Of a stretch of 64,000 nucleotides of DNA, positions 50,690-59,877 are shown in pieces. The DNA is from Bog-532 sp963830385 (GTDB lineage Bacteria; Actinomycetota; Actinomycetes; Streptosporangiales; Streptosporangiaceae): assembly GCA_963830385.1 (NCBI GenBank), contig CAWHMD010000009.1, positions 806,001-870,000 of the forward strand, read 5' to 3'. The notes beneath the pieces are model-generated. The model saw only the letters and a list, made by a program, of their open reading frames with translations, was not told the DNA's origin and made no database searches. The stretch's first letter is position 1; every line of letters starts with the position of its first letter. A program made the position numbers and the translations under genes.

Positions 50690-51571
50690 CTATCCGCCGA
50701 GATCCTCGCGGTGTGGTGCGCGGCCGCCCGGCCGGGGCGGTGTTCGCGCGGTGATGATCCAGGTGCGCGCCCCGAACAGCACGCCGTCGCCGGTCGTGTG
50801 GCTGGCGAGGGTGACGCGCAGCTCGCGCCGCGCGTCGTCGGCGGCGGCCGGATCCAGGCTGGCCACCATGTCTTTGGTGGCCTGCAGGCCGGTGACGAAA
50901 TCGTAGGCCTGCGCGCTGTCCGCGCCGTAATAGACGGGCTCGCGCACGTCGGTGAAGGCGACGTCGGTGAACCCGGCCGCAGCCAGTATCCCGGCCGTCG
51001 TTTGCTGGCCGGCGAGGGAGAACATCCGGGCGCTGCGGGCAGAAGCGCCGCCGATCACCTGGTCGATCTCGCTGTACCACTCGTTGCGCTCGGGGGCTTG
51101 CCAGGCCAGCAGCGCCATCCGCGCGCCGGGGCGCAGCGCGCGCCCGATGTTGGTAAACGCCGCCACCGGGTCGGCGAAGAACATCACGCCGAAACAGCTG
51201 ATACACACGTCATAACGAGACGGCCCCAGGCTGTCCACCTGAGCGTCGGCCAGCCGGTAGGAAACGTTGCGCAGGCCTTCCCGGTCCGTCAGCCGCCGGG
51301 CCAGCTCGAGCACGGGCGCGGAAATGTCCACGCCGAGGACGGTTCCCGCGGCCGCGGCGCGCCCGGCGGCGCGGGTGGATCGGCCCGTCCCGCAGCCAAT
51401 ATCGAGCACATGCTCGGCGGCACCGACGCTGGCGGCGGCATGCAGCCGCTGTTCATGCAGACGCGCCTCGGCATCGAACAGTTCGGCGTACCTGACCCGG
51501 AACTCCCCCGCGGCCTGGTCCGCATTGACCCACGCCCGGACATCCGGCTCATCACCCATCCACACCACCAT
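50690..51571 (-). CDS. class I SAM-dependent methyltransferase
   Basis: A ~293-residue methyltransferase with motif I as VLDIGCGTGRSTRAAGRAA, motif II as VLGVDISAPVLELARRL and the post-motif YDVCISCFGVMFFADPVAAF, then GARMALLAWQ. Substrate unknown. The ORF could start further upstream; ATG at 51571 (MVVWMGDEPD) is used and ATG at 51559 is an alternative. The extra N-terminal residues of the long ORF are not conserved-looking. Confidence 0.85.
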   Translation of the reverse strand: MVVWMGDEPDVRAWVNADQAAGEFRVRYAELFDAEARLHEQRLHAAASVGAAEHVLDIGCGTGRSTRAAGRAAAAGTVLGVDISAPVLELARRLTDREGLRNVSYRLADAQVDSLGPSRYDVCISCFGVMFFADPVAAFTNIGRALRPGARMALLAWQAPERNEWYSEIDQVIGGASARSARMFSLAGQQTTAGILAAAGFTDVAFTDVREPVYYGADSAQAYDFVTGLQATKDMVASLDPAAADDARRELRVTLASHTTGDGVLFGARTWIITARTPPRPGGRAPHREDLGG

Positions 51572-51867
51572 CCCCGGACACTCGCCCCTGCCTACACGCC
51601 CCATACTCCTACCCCGTCCGGGCGTTCCTTCGGTGAGCTGAGCTCGCAGCAGCGGCCAGGACCGGGCAAAGCCCGGCGCCTCCCAGGCGTCCCTGCTTGA
51701 CCTGGCTGCCATTGACCCGATGATCTCCGCAGTGGAACACTCAGGTACTTCAGCACGGCAGGAAACGTTGAGCGGCCGTGAGGACGGCCTGGGGGGACGG
51801 CATTTATGGCCGGATCTGGAGTCCCTGCTTGTCGTAATGCCGGGACACCTCGTCAGTTAAGCGCTGG

Positions 51868-52563
51868 GTGATCCGGATGCCGAGCGGATCATCCAAGCCT
51901 GATCCCGCGGCGTCACCTGGTTCAGCCGAAACTGGGCCTCCGCCGCATGATCCAGCTGGTTTGCCCACGCACGCGCCGACCGTGTCGGCTGCGCAGGCCG
52001 GGCTGGTGCCCGGCCACCCCGCGTCTGAGCGGTCCACGCGCGCCGACGGGTCCCCGGATGTCCGCAGGTATGGCCCTGGAATTCCGGCGATCCCGCCCGC
52101 GAGCCGGCCCGAGTTGACCGCTGAGCGCGCTTGGCGGACTGGCGCCCGGGGCAGATCGTCCCGGGGCTGGGGTCGGCTGGCCCGGCTGTCCGGCTCGGCG
52201 CTGACCGTGATTTTGCTGGCGGCCAGCGGCGTCCTGCTGTATCTGCGCCTGCATCATGAGCCGTTCCGCGTGACTGCCGTGGCGATTACCCAGCAGACGA
52301 GAAATGGGTGCGGTGTGGACGTGACCGGGCGGATCAACACCAACGGCTCGGCCGGGACCGTCTCGTATGAATGGCTTTTCCGCTCCGATCCGCAGTCACC
52401 CCAGGCACTGGATCAGTCGGTGGAGGCCGGACAGCAGGCCGCCTTCGTGACTGTCGCCGTGCAGGGCCAGGGCCATGGCAGCACGTCGCAGACGGTCACC
52501 TTGCAGGTCCTCGGCGTCCATCCGCAAGCTGCGTCGGCCGCGGTAGTGGTCAGTTGCCCATGA
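51868..52563 (+). CDS. single-pass membrane protein upstream of the kinase
   Basis: A 231-residue protein with a Pro/Ala/Ser-rich cytosolic region (1-100), one transmembrane segment (about 110-127, LTVILLAASGVLLYLRL) and an external domain (about 130-231) with two Cys (NGCGVDV and the terminal VVVSCP) and beta-rich sequence. The domain has no name that I recognise. The GTG at 51868 has no good ribosome site, and ATG at 51877 is an alternative. It ends 12 bases before the kinase gene, so they form an operon. A role as kinase partner or substrate is inference. Confidence 0.7.
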   Translation: MIRMPSGSSKPDPAASPGSAETGPPPHDPAGLPTHAPTVSAAQAGLVPGHPASERSTRADGSPDVRRYGPGIPAIPPASRPELTAERAWRTGARGRSSRGWGRLARLSGSALTVILLAASGVLLYLRLHHEPFRVTAVAITQQTRNGCGVDVTGRINTNGSAGTVSYEWLFRSDPQSPQALDQSVEAGQQAAFVTVAVQGQGHGSTSQTVTLQVLGVHPQAASAAVVVSCP

Positions 52564-52575
52564 GAGGGGATCGGC

Positions 52576-54336
52576 ATGCCGGAGTGGAGGGTGCCCGGTT
52601 ACACCGAGCTGAAGAGGCTCGGCTCGGGTGGGTTCGGCGAGGTGTTCCTGGCCCGGCACGACGCGTCAGGCACCCTGGTGGCGATCAAGTACCTGCGTCA
52701 CGACCTGCTGGCCGAGACCGAATTCGCCGAGATGTTCCGTACCGAGGCGGCCGTACTGGCCTCGCTGGACGACCCGCACGTGGTCCGGCTGTACGAGTAC
52801 GTCGAGTCATCGTCGGGCGCGGCCATTGTCATGGAATTGGTCGCTGGCGTCTCGTTGCGCGAGGTCCTGACCTTCCAGGGCAAGACCACTGCGGAAGCGG
52901 CGCTGACCGTGCTGCACGGCTCACTGGCCGGGCTGGCGACCGCCCACCGGCGCGGCGTCGTGCACCGGGACTACAAGCCGGAGAATGTGCTCGTCGACGG
53001 GAACGGCGCCAGCAAGCTGACCGACTTCGGCATCGCCGCGCGCACCGGTTCCTCCGCGATCCCGGCCGGCACCCTGGCCTACGCGGCCCCCGAGCAGATG
53101 TCCGGTGGCCTGGCCACTCCGGCCAGCGACATCTACGCGGCCACGGCGACCTTCTATGAGTGCCTCACCGGCCGGCCACCCTTTATCGGAGAACCCGACG
53201 ACCTGCTCCGCCAGCACCGCTCCGAACCGGTTCCTCTAGAACCGGTACCCGAACCGCTGCGGCCACTGGTGGCCGCCGGGATGGCCAAGGACACCGCGCA
53301 GCGCCCCACCGACGCGGTCAGCTTCGTCGCCCAGCTCACGGCCGCCGCCACCAGCGCATACGGCCGGCGCTGGCACGAGCGAGGCCGGTCGCACCTGGGG
53401 GAAGCGGCGCTGCTGCTCGCCGCGCTCTGGCCATCCGGCCCGCCACCCACCGTCCAGGGCACGGCCGTCCACCAGACCACCCTGGGGCGCCGCCTCAAAC
53501 TCGGGCATGTCACCGCGGTCAAGGCGGCTGTCGCCGCCGGCACAGTGATCGCGGTCGCCGCGGCGGGGACGGCGCTGGCCGTCACCCGTGGCTCACCCGC
53601 ACCGACCGTCACCAACCACCCCGCGGCCGCCGTAAAGCAGGTTTCGCTTCATCCCACCAGCCGGCCGGGCGGACCGACGCAACTCCCTGCCCAATCCACC
53701 ATGCCGCTGATCGGGTCCACCAGCCCGCAAACGGGCTCTGCCAGCCCGCAGGCCAACTCCGTCAGCCCGTCGATCGGCTCAGCCAGTCCCCAGACCGGCT
53801 CCGGCCAGAGCCAACCCGAGCCGACGGGCCACCCGAGCGGACCGGCCAAGGTGGGCGGCCCGTCGCCGCAGCCGGCCAAGCCCTCCGCGAGCGTGTGCGA
53901 GTCAGATGGAACTGGGTGCACCAGGGCCGGCACCTACGCTGGGCCGAACGCGCTGATCAGTAGCGACTACACCGGCTTCAAAGTCGTCTGGACCGAGTCG
54001 GTTGTGCAGCCGTACTCATCCGGGGTGCCGCTCTACTGGAGCGCTTACATCACCTACACGAACGTCTCGTCGGCAAGCCTGCAACTGGGCTGCCCCGGCG
54101 ACTGGGCCGACGCCTCCTACGTCGCCGAACACATGTCCGGAGGGGACGGCGATGACGGGATGGTCTCGGCCGGAAGCACCAGCTGCAGCGAGGATCCCGG
54201 GCAGACCGTGACCGTTCAGCCAGGTCACACCTACACATTTTTGGCGACGTTCCACAACGTCCCCTGGCCCGGCAGCGCCGTCGCCATCCAGTGGGGCAAC
54301 GCTGGAACGTCCGCCTCCGTCTACCCGTTCAGCTGA
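52576..54336 (+). CDS. serine/threonine protein kinase with external domain
   Basis: A 586-residue receptor-like Hanks kinase. The catalytic domain (about 8-265) has LGSGGFGEVFLARHD, Lys in VAIKYL, HRDYKPENVL and TDFGIA, with APEQM, so it should be active. A transmembrane segment follows at about 313-332 (AAVAAGTVIAVAAAGTALAV), then a Ser/Pro/Gln/Gly-rich stalk of repeats such as SPQTGSA, and a ~130-residue external domain with Cys residues (ASVCESDGTGC, LGCPGDWAD). The ligand is unknown. The ATG follows GAGAGGGGATCGGC. The upstream membrane protein is cotranscribed. Confidence 0.9.
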   Translation: MPEWRVPGYTELKRLGSGGFGEVFLARHDASGTLVAIKYLRHDLLAETEFAEMFRTEAAVLASLDDPHVVRLYEYVESSSGAAIVMELVAGVSLREVLTFQGKTTAEAALTVLHGSLAGLATAHRRGVVHRDYKPENVLVDGNGASKLTDFGIAARTGSSAIPAGTLAYAAPEQMSGGLATPASDIYAATATFYECLTGRPPFIGEPDDLLRQHRSEPVPLEPVPEPLRPLVAAGMAKDTAQRPTDAVSFVAQLTAAATSAYGRRWHERGRSHLGEAALLLAALWPSGPPPTVQGTAVHQTTLGRRLKLGHVTAVKAAVAAGTVIAVAAAGTALAVTRGSPAPTVTNHPAAAVKQVSLHPTSRPGGPTQLPAQSTMPLIGSTSPQTGSASPQANSVSPSIGSASPQTGSGQSQPEPTGHPSGPAKVGGPSPQPAKPSASVCESDGTGCTRAGTYAGPNALISSDYTGFKVVWTESVVQPYSSGVPLYWSAYITYTNVSSASLQLGCPGDWADASYVAEHMSGGDGDDGMVSAGSTSCSEDPGQTVTVQPGHTYTFLATFHNVPWPGSAVAIQWGNAGTSASVYPFS

Positions 54337-54548
54337 GGCGACCTTGGCCGCTCGCCTGACCTGGAGCGCGTACGGCACTGCCTGAAAGGACCTCTGCTAC
54401 TGGCCTGTTGGCGGGCAAGAGTTCCAGGTGGTCAGTCGCGGCGTGAGCGCGGAATGTAATCGCGCTTCATTGGTGAATCAAGATCACGCTGGCGCGCTCC
54501 GTCTTGGAAGAGGCGGCACCAGGCCGGCTCTGAGGGGGACGCATTCAG

Positions 54549-55822
54549 ATGAGCGCAGCACAGATCCGTGAGTGGCATAGCCCGGCCGGGCTCACGCCGG
54601 CAGCCAGGCGGTTCCTTGCGGCTAACCCGGAGCTGCAGACGCCGTTCCTGGTCTTGGACCTCGATGTGGTCGAGGCGCGCTATCGCCAGTTGACCGTGGC
54701 GATGCCCCGGACCCGGGTCCTGTATGCGGTCAAGGCGAATCCGGCACGCGAAGTGCTCCAGCGGCTAGCTGACCTTGGATCCAGCTTTGACGTCGCCAGT
54801 CCCGGCGAGATTGACCGGTGCCTGAAGCTCGGCATCGATCCGGCGCGCCTGGCGTTCGGCAACACCGTCAAGAAGGAGCGCGACATCGCCTACGCCCGTA
54901 GCTGCGGAGTGGGCGTCTTCACCGTGGACGCCCGGGCTGAGCTGGACAAGGTGATCCGTCAGGCTCCCGGCTCGACTGTGTACGTGCGCATCAGCACGGA
55001 CGGGGCCGGGGCAGACTGGCCGCTGTCCCGCAAGTTCGGGTGCAGCCCCGGTGACGCGCTCGGGCTGCTGCGCAAGGCCGCGCAGGCCGGGCTCAGCTTC
55101 GGCGTGTCTTTTCACGTCGGCTCCCAGCAGCGCGATCTCACGGCCTGGGACCGGGCTCTGGCCGATGCCGGCGCGCTGGTCCGGACGCTGAGCCAGGAGG
55201 GCTACCAGGCGGCGGGCGTCAATCTCGGCGGCGGGCTGCCGTGCGCATACCGGGAGCCGATCGCCGGCATCTGCGCCTACGGCCAGGCCATCCAGCGGGC
55301 GCTGGCCCGGCACCTGGGACAGGACTTCGCCGGCGAAGTGCTGACCGAGCCCGGACGTTACCTGGTGGGCGACGCCGGCGTGATCCAGACCGAGGTCGTG
55401 CTGATCTCCCGCCAGCCGCCGGCGACCAGACCCGCTGGGTGTACCTGGACATCGGCATGTTCAACGGCCTGACCGAGACCCTTGATGAGGCGATCCGGTA
55501 CCGGATCGGAGCGCCGCCAGGCCGGGGCGGTCCCGGGCCAGTCGTGCTGGCCGGGCCATCGTGTGACAGCGCCGATGTGCTGTATGAGAAGTCCGGCTAC
55601 CAGCTTCCCGTCGGCCTGCGGATCGGTGACCAGCTCCAGCTGATGTCGGCCGGCGCGTACACCGCGTCCTACTCCACCGTGTGGTTCAACGGCTTCGAGC
55701 CACTGCGCACGTTCTTCGTCTCCGCCGCCGGCCCCGTGACCGGCATGCCATCAGCTCGACCGCAGCCCGGTACCCGCGCTACGGCGCCGGACCGGCAGCA
55801 CGCCCACGCCATGGAACGCTAG
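54549..55822 (+). pseudogene. fold-type III PLP decarboxylase (ornithine decarboxylase-like), frameshifted
   Basis: The first frame holds the Schiff-base Lys in LYAVKANPAREVL, then FDVASPGEIDRCLKLG, FGVSFHVGSQQRD and the phosphate loop GVNLGGGLPCAYREP. The second frame, from about 55430, continues TRWVYLDIGMFNGLTETLDE with the catalytic Cys in AGPSCDSADVLYEKSGYQLP. One base missing in CCAGCCGCCGGCGACC explains the break. Restored, it is a ~424-residue eukaryotic-type ornithine/lysine decarboxylase-like protein, unusual in bacteria but not unknown. Both halves look conserved, so the break is recent or a sequence error. Confidence 0.88.
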
Positions 55823-55862
55823 CCGCGCTGCGCAAGGTCGCGAGCTCGTCGTCGGCGGCGCC

Positions 55863-55905
55863 GGCCGGGCCAGGGTGCCTGGCCGGGCCAGGGTGCCTGG
55901 CCGGG
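55863..55905. repeat. 18-bp tandem repeat, two copies plus a part
   Basis: GGCCGGGCCAGGGTGCCT occurs at 55863-55880 and 55881-55898, followed by a partial copy to 55905. It is in the 288-base gap between the decarboxylase and the next gene; nothing else is recognised in that gap. Confidence 0.85.
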
Positions 55906-56110
55906 GCGCAGTGAGCGCCGGTGAAGGATGTGGCATTGATCACGTCGCCGGTGAGGGGAGTGGGGAGCTCGCGCAGGCCGCCGCTCCCGGGCCCGATAGC
56001 TGCGGCGTGCTGGCAGGCCCGCTCGGTGCCGGGTTATCGCTGCGTCCGGGGCGGTCCGTCGGCGGCTGCTTCGACGCCTCGGGACTGCTGCTCCGGGCGG
56101 GCCGCGGAGG

Positions 56111-56647
56111 CTACCGGGTGAGGGCCCGCGTGGCCTTGTCGATGAGGTCGCCGAGGTCCTCGGCGCTGGCCTCGCGGTAAAGCGGGCCGGCGCCGTCCGT
56201 CAGCAGCAGGCTGACCATGGCCACGCCCCGGGCCGGGACCGGGCCGGGTCCAGCCAGGTAGCCAGCCAGCACGGCGAGCGGCCCGGCCGACTGGCGGATC
56301 GCCGCCCGGGCCAGCGGGAATCGTGCCGGACGGGCGGTAATAACGGCGACGGCGGCCGGATCCCCGGCGGCGGCGAGTATCCGCCGCACGCCCGCGGCCA
56401 GGTTGCGGCGGGTCTTCATCGACGTCAGCTGCACGGCCCGCGCCGCCAGAGGCGCGCTGCCCTCGGGGCTGGCGCCGTCGGCAAGCTCGCGGTCCAGCCG
56501 CGAGGCGGCACAACGGGCCAGCACGCGGTGCCACGGCCGCAGCCGCCCGAGCATCAGGCGCCCCAGATCGTCCTGGAGCAGGACATGCCTGGTTCGCCCC
56601 TGACCCGCCGGGCGGCGATTATGGGTGTTACCGGTCGTGGTCGCCAT
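56111..56647 (-). CDS. hypothetical protein
   Basis: A 178-residue basic, Ala/Leu-rich protein I cannot place. The middle (LDRELADGASPEGSAPLAAR then AVQLTSMKTRRNLAAGVRRI) and the end (RGVAMVSLLLTDGAGPLYRE then ASAEDLGDLIDKATRALTR) have regular codon use and look coding, probably an actinobacterial family. There are no membrane helices strong enough to call. It lies in a region of short genes with long gaps. The 258 bases between this gene and the GNAT gene contain nothing identifiable. Confidence 0.65.
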   Translation of the reverse strand: MATTTGNTHNRRPAGQGRTRHVLLQDDLGRLMLGRLRPWHRVLARCAASRLDRELADGASPEGSAPLAARAVQLTSMKTRRNLAAGVRRILAAAGDPAAVAVITARPARFPLARAAIRQSAGPLAVLAGYLAGPGPVPARGVAMVSLLLTDGAGPLYREASAEDLGDLIDKATRALTR

Positions 56648-56905
56648 CGTGGCTCCCCCCGCGATCCTGGCCCCTCACCTGCTCAGAGGACCGGCCAGAC
56701 CGGTCTGATACGCACCAACACAAAGTGAGCTAAGTAGCGCGCAGTGCCGTCAATGACGGGATGGGCCCGCGCTCCCACCCAGGTTGATCCACCGCCGATT
56801 CCCGTCACGGAGAGCAACCTGAGTCTTTCTCGCTGTACGGATGGCTGTGGCAACCTCTTGGCCGGCCGGGTGGTCTGCGGCCTGCTGCGAGGCGGGACGG
56901 GCTGT

Positions 56906-57655
56906 TCAGGTCAGCCGGTGATGGATCCAGATGCATGGTTCGCAGTAGGCGGCGTAGTCCTGGGCGAGGTCGCAATAGACCCGGACCAGCGCCTCTGGGA
57001 CGGTCGTTGGCCCGGTGGTGTCGAACGGCAGACCGGTCCATTCCCGCCACTCGGCGACCGAGCCGGCCATCATCATCGCTCGCGGCGAGACGCCGACGAT
57101 CGTCCCGCCGGCCCGGACGTGCGTACGCAGCCAGGCGTCGGCCGGCAGGCCGTCGGCCCGGCGCAGGGCCGCGTACTCCGCGATGGACATCGCTGGCCTA
57201 AGGTGCTTCTCGCTCGGCCGCACGGGCGCGACGAGACTGGAAAACCCCAACACGGCCGCATTTTCCCGCATTGCTCCGAGCATGACCCGGGACAGTCCGC
57301 TGCCCCGCAGATCCTTCCGGACAGAAATCTCCAGCGCCGAGATCAGGTTCCCGCGGCGGCCGGTGAGGCGGTCGAGCGCCGCGGACAGGATCACTCCATC
57401 CCAGCCATCGCCGGGCAGCGACACAGCCGGATCCTCATCCCAAGTGAAGGGGACGCTGTACGCCTTGGCCACGAGCTGGCCGGGGTGGTCCCGGTCGATC
57501 GCGACCTGGACGAACTCGGGGTACATGCCTACCGGGTCGGCGTAGTACAGCGAACCAACCGGGTCCTGGTGCATGAACCGCGGCCACGAGTTGAAATCGT
57601 CCAGCAGGTGCGCCAGATCGGGCCGCTCGGCTACCGTCACCGTCACCAGATCCAT
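56906..57655 (-). CDS. GNAT-family acetyltransferase-like protein
   Basis: A 249-residue protein with an atypical GNAT domain. ALEISVRKDLRGSGLSRVML is strand 4 plus the acetyl-CoA loop (R-x2-G-x-G reads RKDLRGSG). The N-terminus (FNSWPRFMHQDPVGSLYYAD) and the end (WIHHRLT) are specific to the family. The ATG at 57655 follows AAGGAGGGGGGCGC, an excellent site, so the longer upstream frame is not used. Substrate unknown. Confidence 0.85.
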   Translation of the reverse strand: MDLVTVTVAERPDLAHLLDDFNSWPRFMHQDPVGSLYYADPVGMYPEFVQVAIDRDHPGQLVAKAYSVPFTWDEDPAVSLPGDGWDGVILSAALDRLTGRRGNLISALEISVRKDLRGSGLSRVMLGAMRENAAVLGFSSLVAPVRPSEKHLRPAMSIAEYAALRRADGLPADAWLRTHVRAGGTIVGVSPRAMMMAGSVAEWREWTGLPFDTTGPTTVPEALVRVYCDLAQDYAAYCEPCIWIHHRLT

Positions 57656-57828
57656 GCGCCCCCCTCCTTGAGGTCCACGCCGCCTCCGCCGCTGGCCGCA
57701 CCCTAATGACCAGATGGAGGGTTCCGCCACGCATTTCCGCGGCGCTCCCGTCCACTGCTTTCGTCCCCGCAACGGGGCTCCGCTCGCCATGGTTTATGGA
57801 TGCCGTTAGTGATGAAGGGAGCCTGCGG

Positions 57829-58542
57829 TCAGGCAGGCACGGAAGCCGGGACGGTGCCGGGCGCGGGGGACGGCGCCTGGCCAGCCGCCGCCCAGGCCGC
57901 GGGCGGCATCTTCAGGATCAGCAGGCCGATGGAGCCGAACGAGACCAGGAGCATGCTCCAGACCGCGGTGACGGGCCAGGTGGCGGTGATGCTGGTGAAC
58001 TGGACCGCGAAGTCGGCGGCGACCGCGACGATGGTCAGCCAGGGCGCCCAGCTGGGCACCGCGCGGGCGCGGAGCAGGCCAGTTGCCAGCAGCACCAGCC
58101 CGATGTCCAGCAGCACCATCAGCGGCACCAGTACCAGCGCGAGCGCCGATGTGCGGTTCAGGTAAGCGGTCAGTGCGGCTGCGCCCGGGCCAGGCACCCG
58201 GGACACCATGAGCTGCCAGACCGCGTTGCCCATGTGCCCGAACGCGCCGATGACCAGGCAGGCCGCGCCGAGGTGGCCGAGCACGGCGCCGCGGGCGCGG
58301 AGCAGGTGGGCCAGGCCAAGGGCGGCCGGGACGGTGAGGATGGCCGAGGCGATGAAGATCAGCCCGGCGATCCAGATCCGGCTGCTGTCCGCGGCCGCGG
58401 TCGCGTACAGCGTCGCGCCAGACTGGCCGAGGCCTTCGGTGGAGTCGGTCAGGGAGTACACGAAACCGGCCAGCGGGGCGCCGATGAGGGCCGAGCCGGC
58501 GATCGTCTTGCGGAAGCGGACAGGGTCGGAAAGCACGGACAT
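57829..58542 (-). CDS. six-helix membrane protein of unknown function
   Basis: A 237-residue integral membrane protein with six predicted helices (about 12-30, 55-75, 87-110, 130-155, 166-185, 190-210). It resembles DUF4386-like proteins. The ATG at 58542 follows AGGAGC. Its end is Ala/Pro-rich. It is divergent from the histidine kinase by 160 bases, and may be its target, though this is only suggested by position. Confidence 0.75.
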   Translation of the reverse strand: MSVLSDPVRFRKTIAGSALIGAPLAGFVYSLTDSTEGLGQSGATLYATAAADSSRIWIAGLIFIASAILTVPAALGLAHLLRARGAVLGHLGAACLVIGAFGHMGNAVWQLMVSRVPGPGAAALTAYLNRTSALALVLVPLMVLLDIGLVLLATGLLRARAVPSWAPWLTIVAVAADFAVQFTSITATWPVTAVWSMLLVSFGSIGLLILKMPPAAWAAAGQAPSPAPGTVPASVPA

Positions 58543-58702
58543 GGCATGCTCCTGAGTTCGGTTGCAGGTATGACCGACGTTAGGAATGGGGACCCGGCGG
58601 CGCGTCTGCTGTCCGGTGCCGGCTGGTCTATCGCGCGATACAGGCAGATCACATCGCCGGGTAGAGGCCAGCGGGGGTGCGGCGGCTTACCGTTGAGGGG
58701 TG

Positions 58703-59877
58703 ATGAGCTCGGCCGCCCGGATGCGCGGCGTCCAGGTGGCCGGCGCGCCCGCCGGGGACCTGGTGCTGGCTATGGTGCTGGCCGTCTTCGGGTTCGCCGA
58801 CACCGTGCTGAGCGGGCAGTTCCAGTGGCTCGATCAGTGGCGCGGGCCACGGCTGGTCAACGGCCTGGTGGTGCCGGCCGCCGCGCTGCTGCTGGCCTGG
58901 CGGCGCCGACTCCCGCTAACGGTGCTGGCCGGGGTGCTCGCCGCCATGGTGGGGCTCGGGTTCGCCTACGGTGCCTCGCAGACCTCGACGAACGTGTTCG
59001 TCGCCGCGATCGCTGTATATTCGGCGGCCGCCTACGCGAGTTCGGTCCCACTGGCCGCCGGGATCATGGCCGTGGGCATCTGGCTGCGGGACGCCCACGA
59101 CCCGGCGATTAGAACGTTCGGTGAGCACCTGTGGGACTGGGTCTTCGCCGGGCTGTTCTTCGGCGTCGGCCTGGCCACCCGGTGGCGGCACGAGCGCGTG
59201 GTCTCCGCAGAGGACACGGCCCGTTCGGCCGAGCAGGCCCAGACCGAACGGGCCGAGGCGGCCGCCGAGGCCGAACGGCAGCGCATCGCCAGGGAACTAC
59301 ACGACATCGTCGCGCACAGCCTCGGCGTGCTGGTCTTCCAGGCCGGCGTGGGCGAGCAGCTCATCGACCGCGACCCGGGCCAGGCCCGCGAGGCGTTCCG
59401 GGCCATCCGGGCGGCGGGCCTGGAGCGGTCGGTGAGATGGGTACCATCCTGGGCCTGATCCGCGGCGACGGCGTCGCCGGCCGGGAACCCCAGCCCCGGG
59501 CCGCCGACATCGAGACGCTGGCCCGCAAGGCCCGCGACACCGGCGTCGCGGTTGAGCTGGATGTGCGCGGCGACCCGCCGCCGCTGCCGGCCGCGGTCGA
59601 ACTGTCCCTCTACCGCATCGCGCAGGAGGGCCTGACCAATGCCATGCGGCACGCGCCGTCGGCACCGGTCCGAATCGGCATCAGCTACCGCGAGCAGGAC
59701 GTGCTGGTCGAGGTGGTCAACGAGGCCGGGCCGGGAACGGACCCGGGCCCGCGCGGCAGCGGGCGCGGGCTCATCGGGCTGCGCGAGCGGGTGGGCATCT
59801 TCGGCGGCCAGCTCGACGCCGGGCCCCGGCCGGAGGGCGGCTGGCGGCTGGCGGCGACCCTCCCGGCAGCCCGATGA
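58703..59877 (+). pseudogene. two-component sensor histidine kinase (NarL-type), frameshifted
   Basis: The first frame carries six hydrophobic segments and the HisKA_3 box RELHDIVAHSLGVLV with the phospho-accepting His, then ends GLERSVRWVPSWA. The second frame resumes EMGTILGLIRGDG and carries the N box QEGLTNAMRHAP and the G box GRGLIGLRERVGIFGG. One base missing in CTGGAGCGGTC (expected GAG GCG) joins them into a ~392-residue kinase. Its end overlaps the response regulator start by the usual ATGA. Either a disabled kinase or an error. Confidence 0.85.

Noticed and set aside
51804..52037. 77-codon minus-strand frame with a natural-looking tail (ITQRLTDEVSRHYDKQGLQI)
   Set aside because: It overlaps the N-terminus of the plus-strand membrane protein and no family was recognised. 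It could be a remnant, but the evidence is too thin.
55875..56180. Plus-strand frames after the decarboxylase gene
   Set aside because: Low-complexity Gly/Ala/Arg sequences starting in the tandem repeat and antisense to the next gene.
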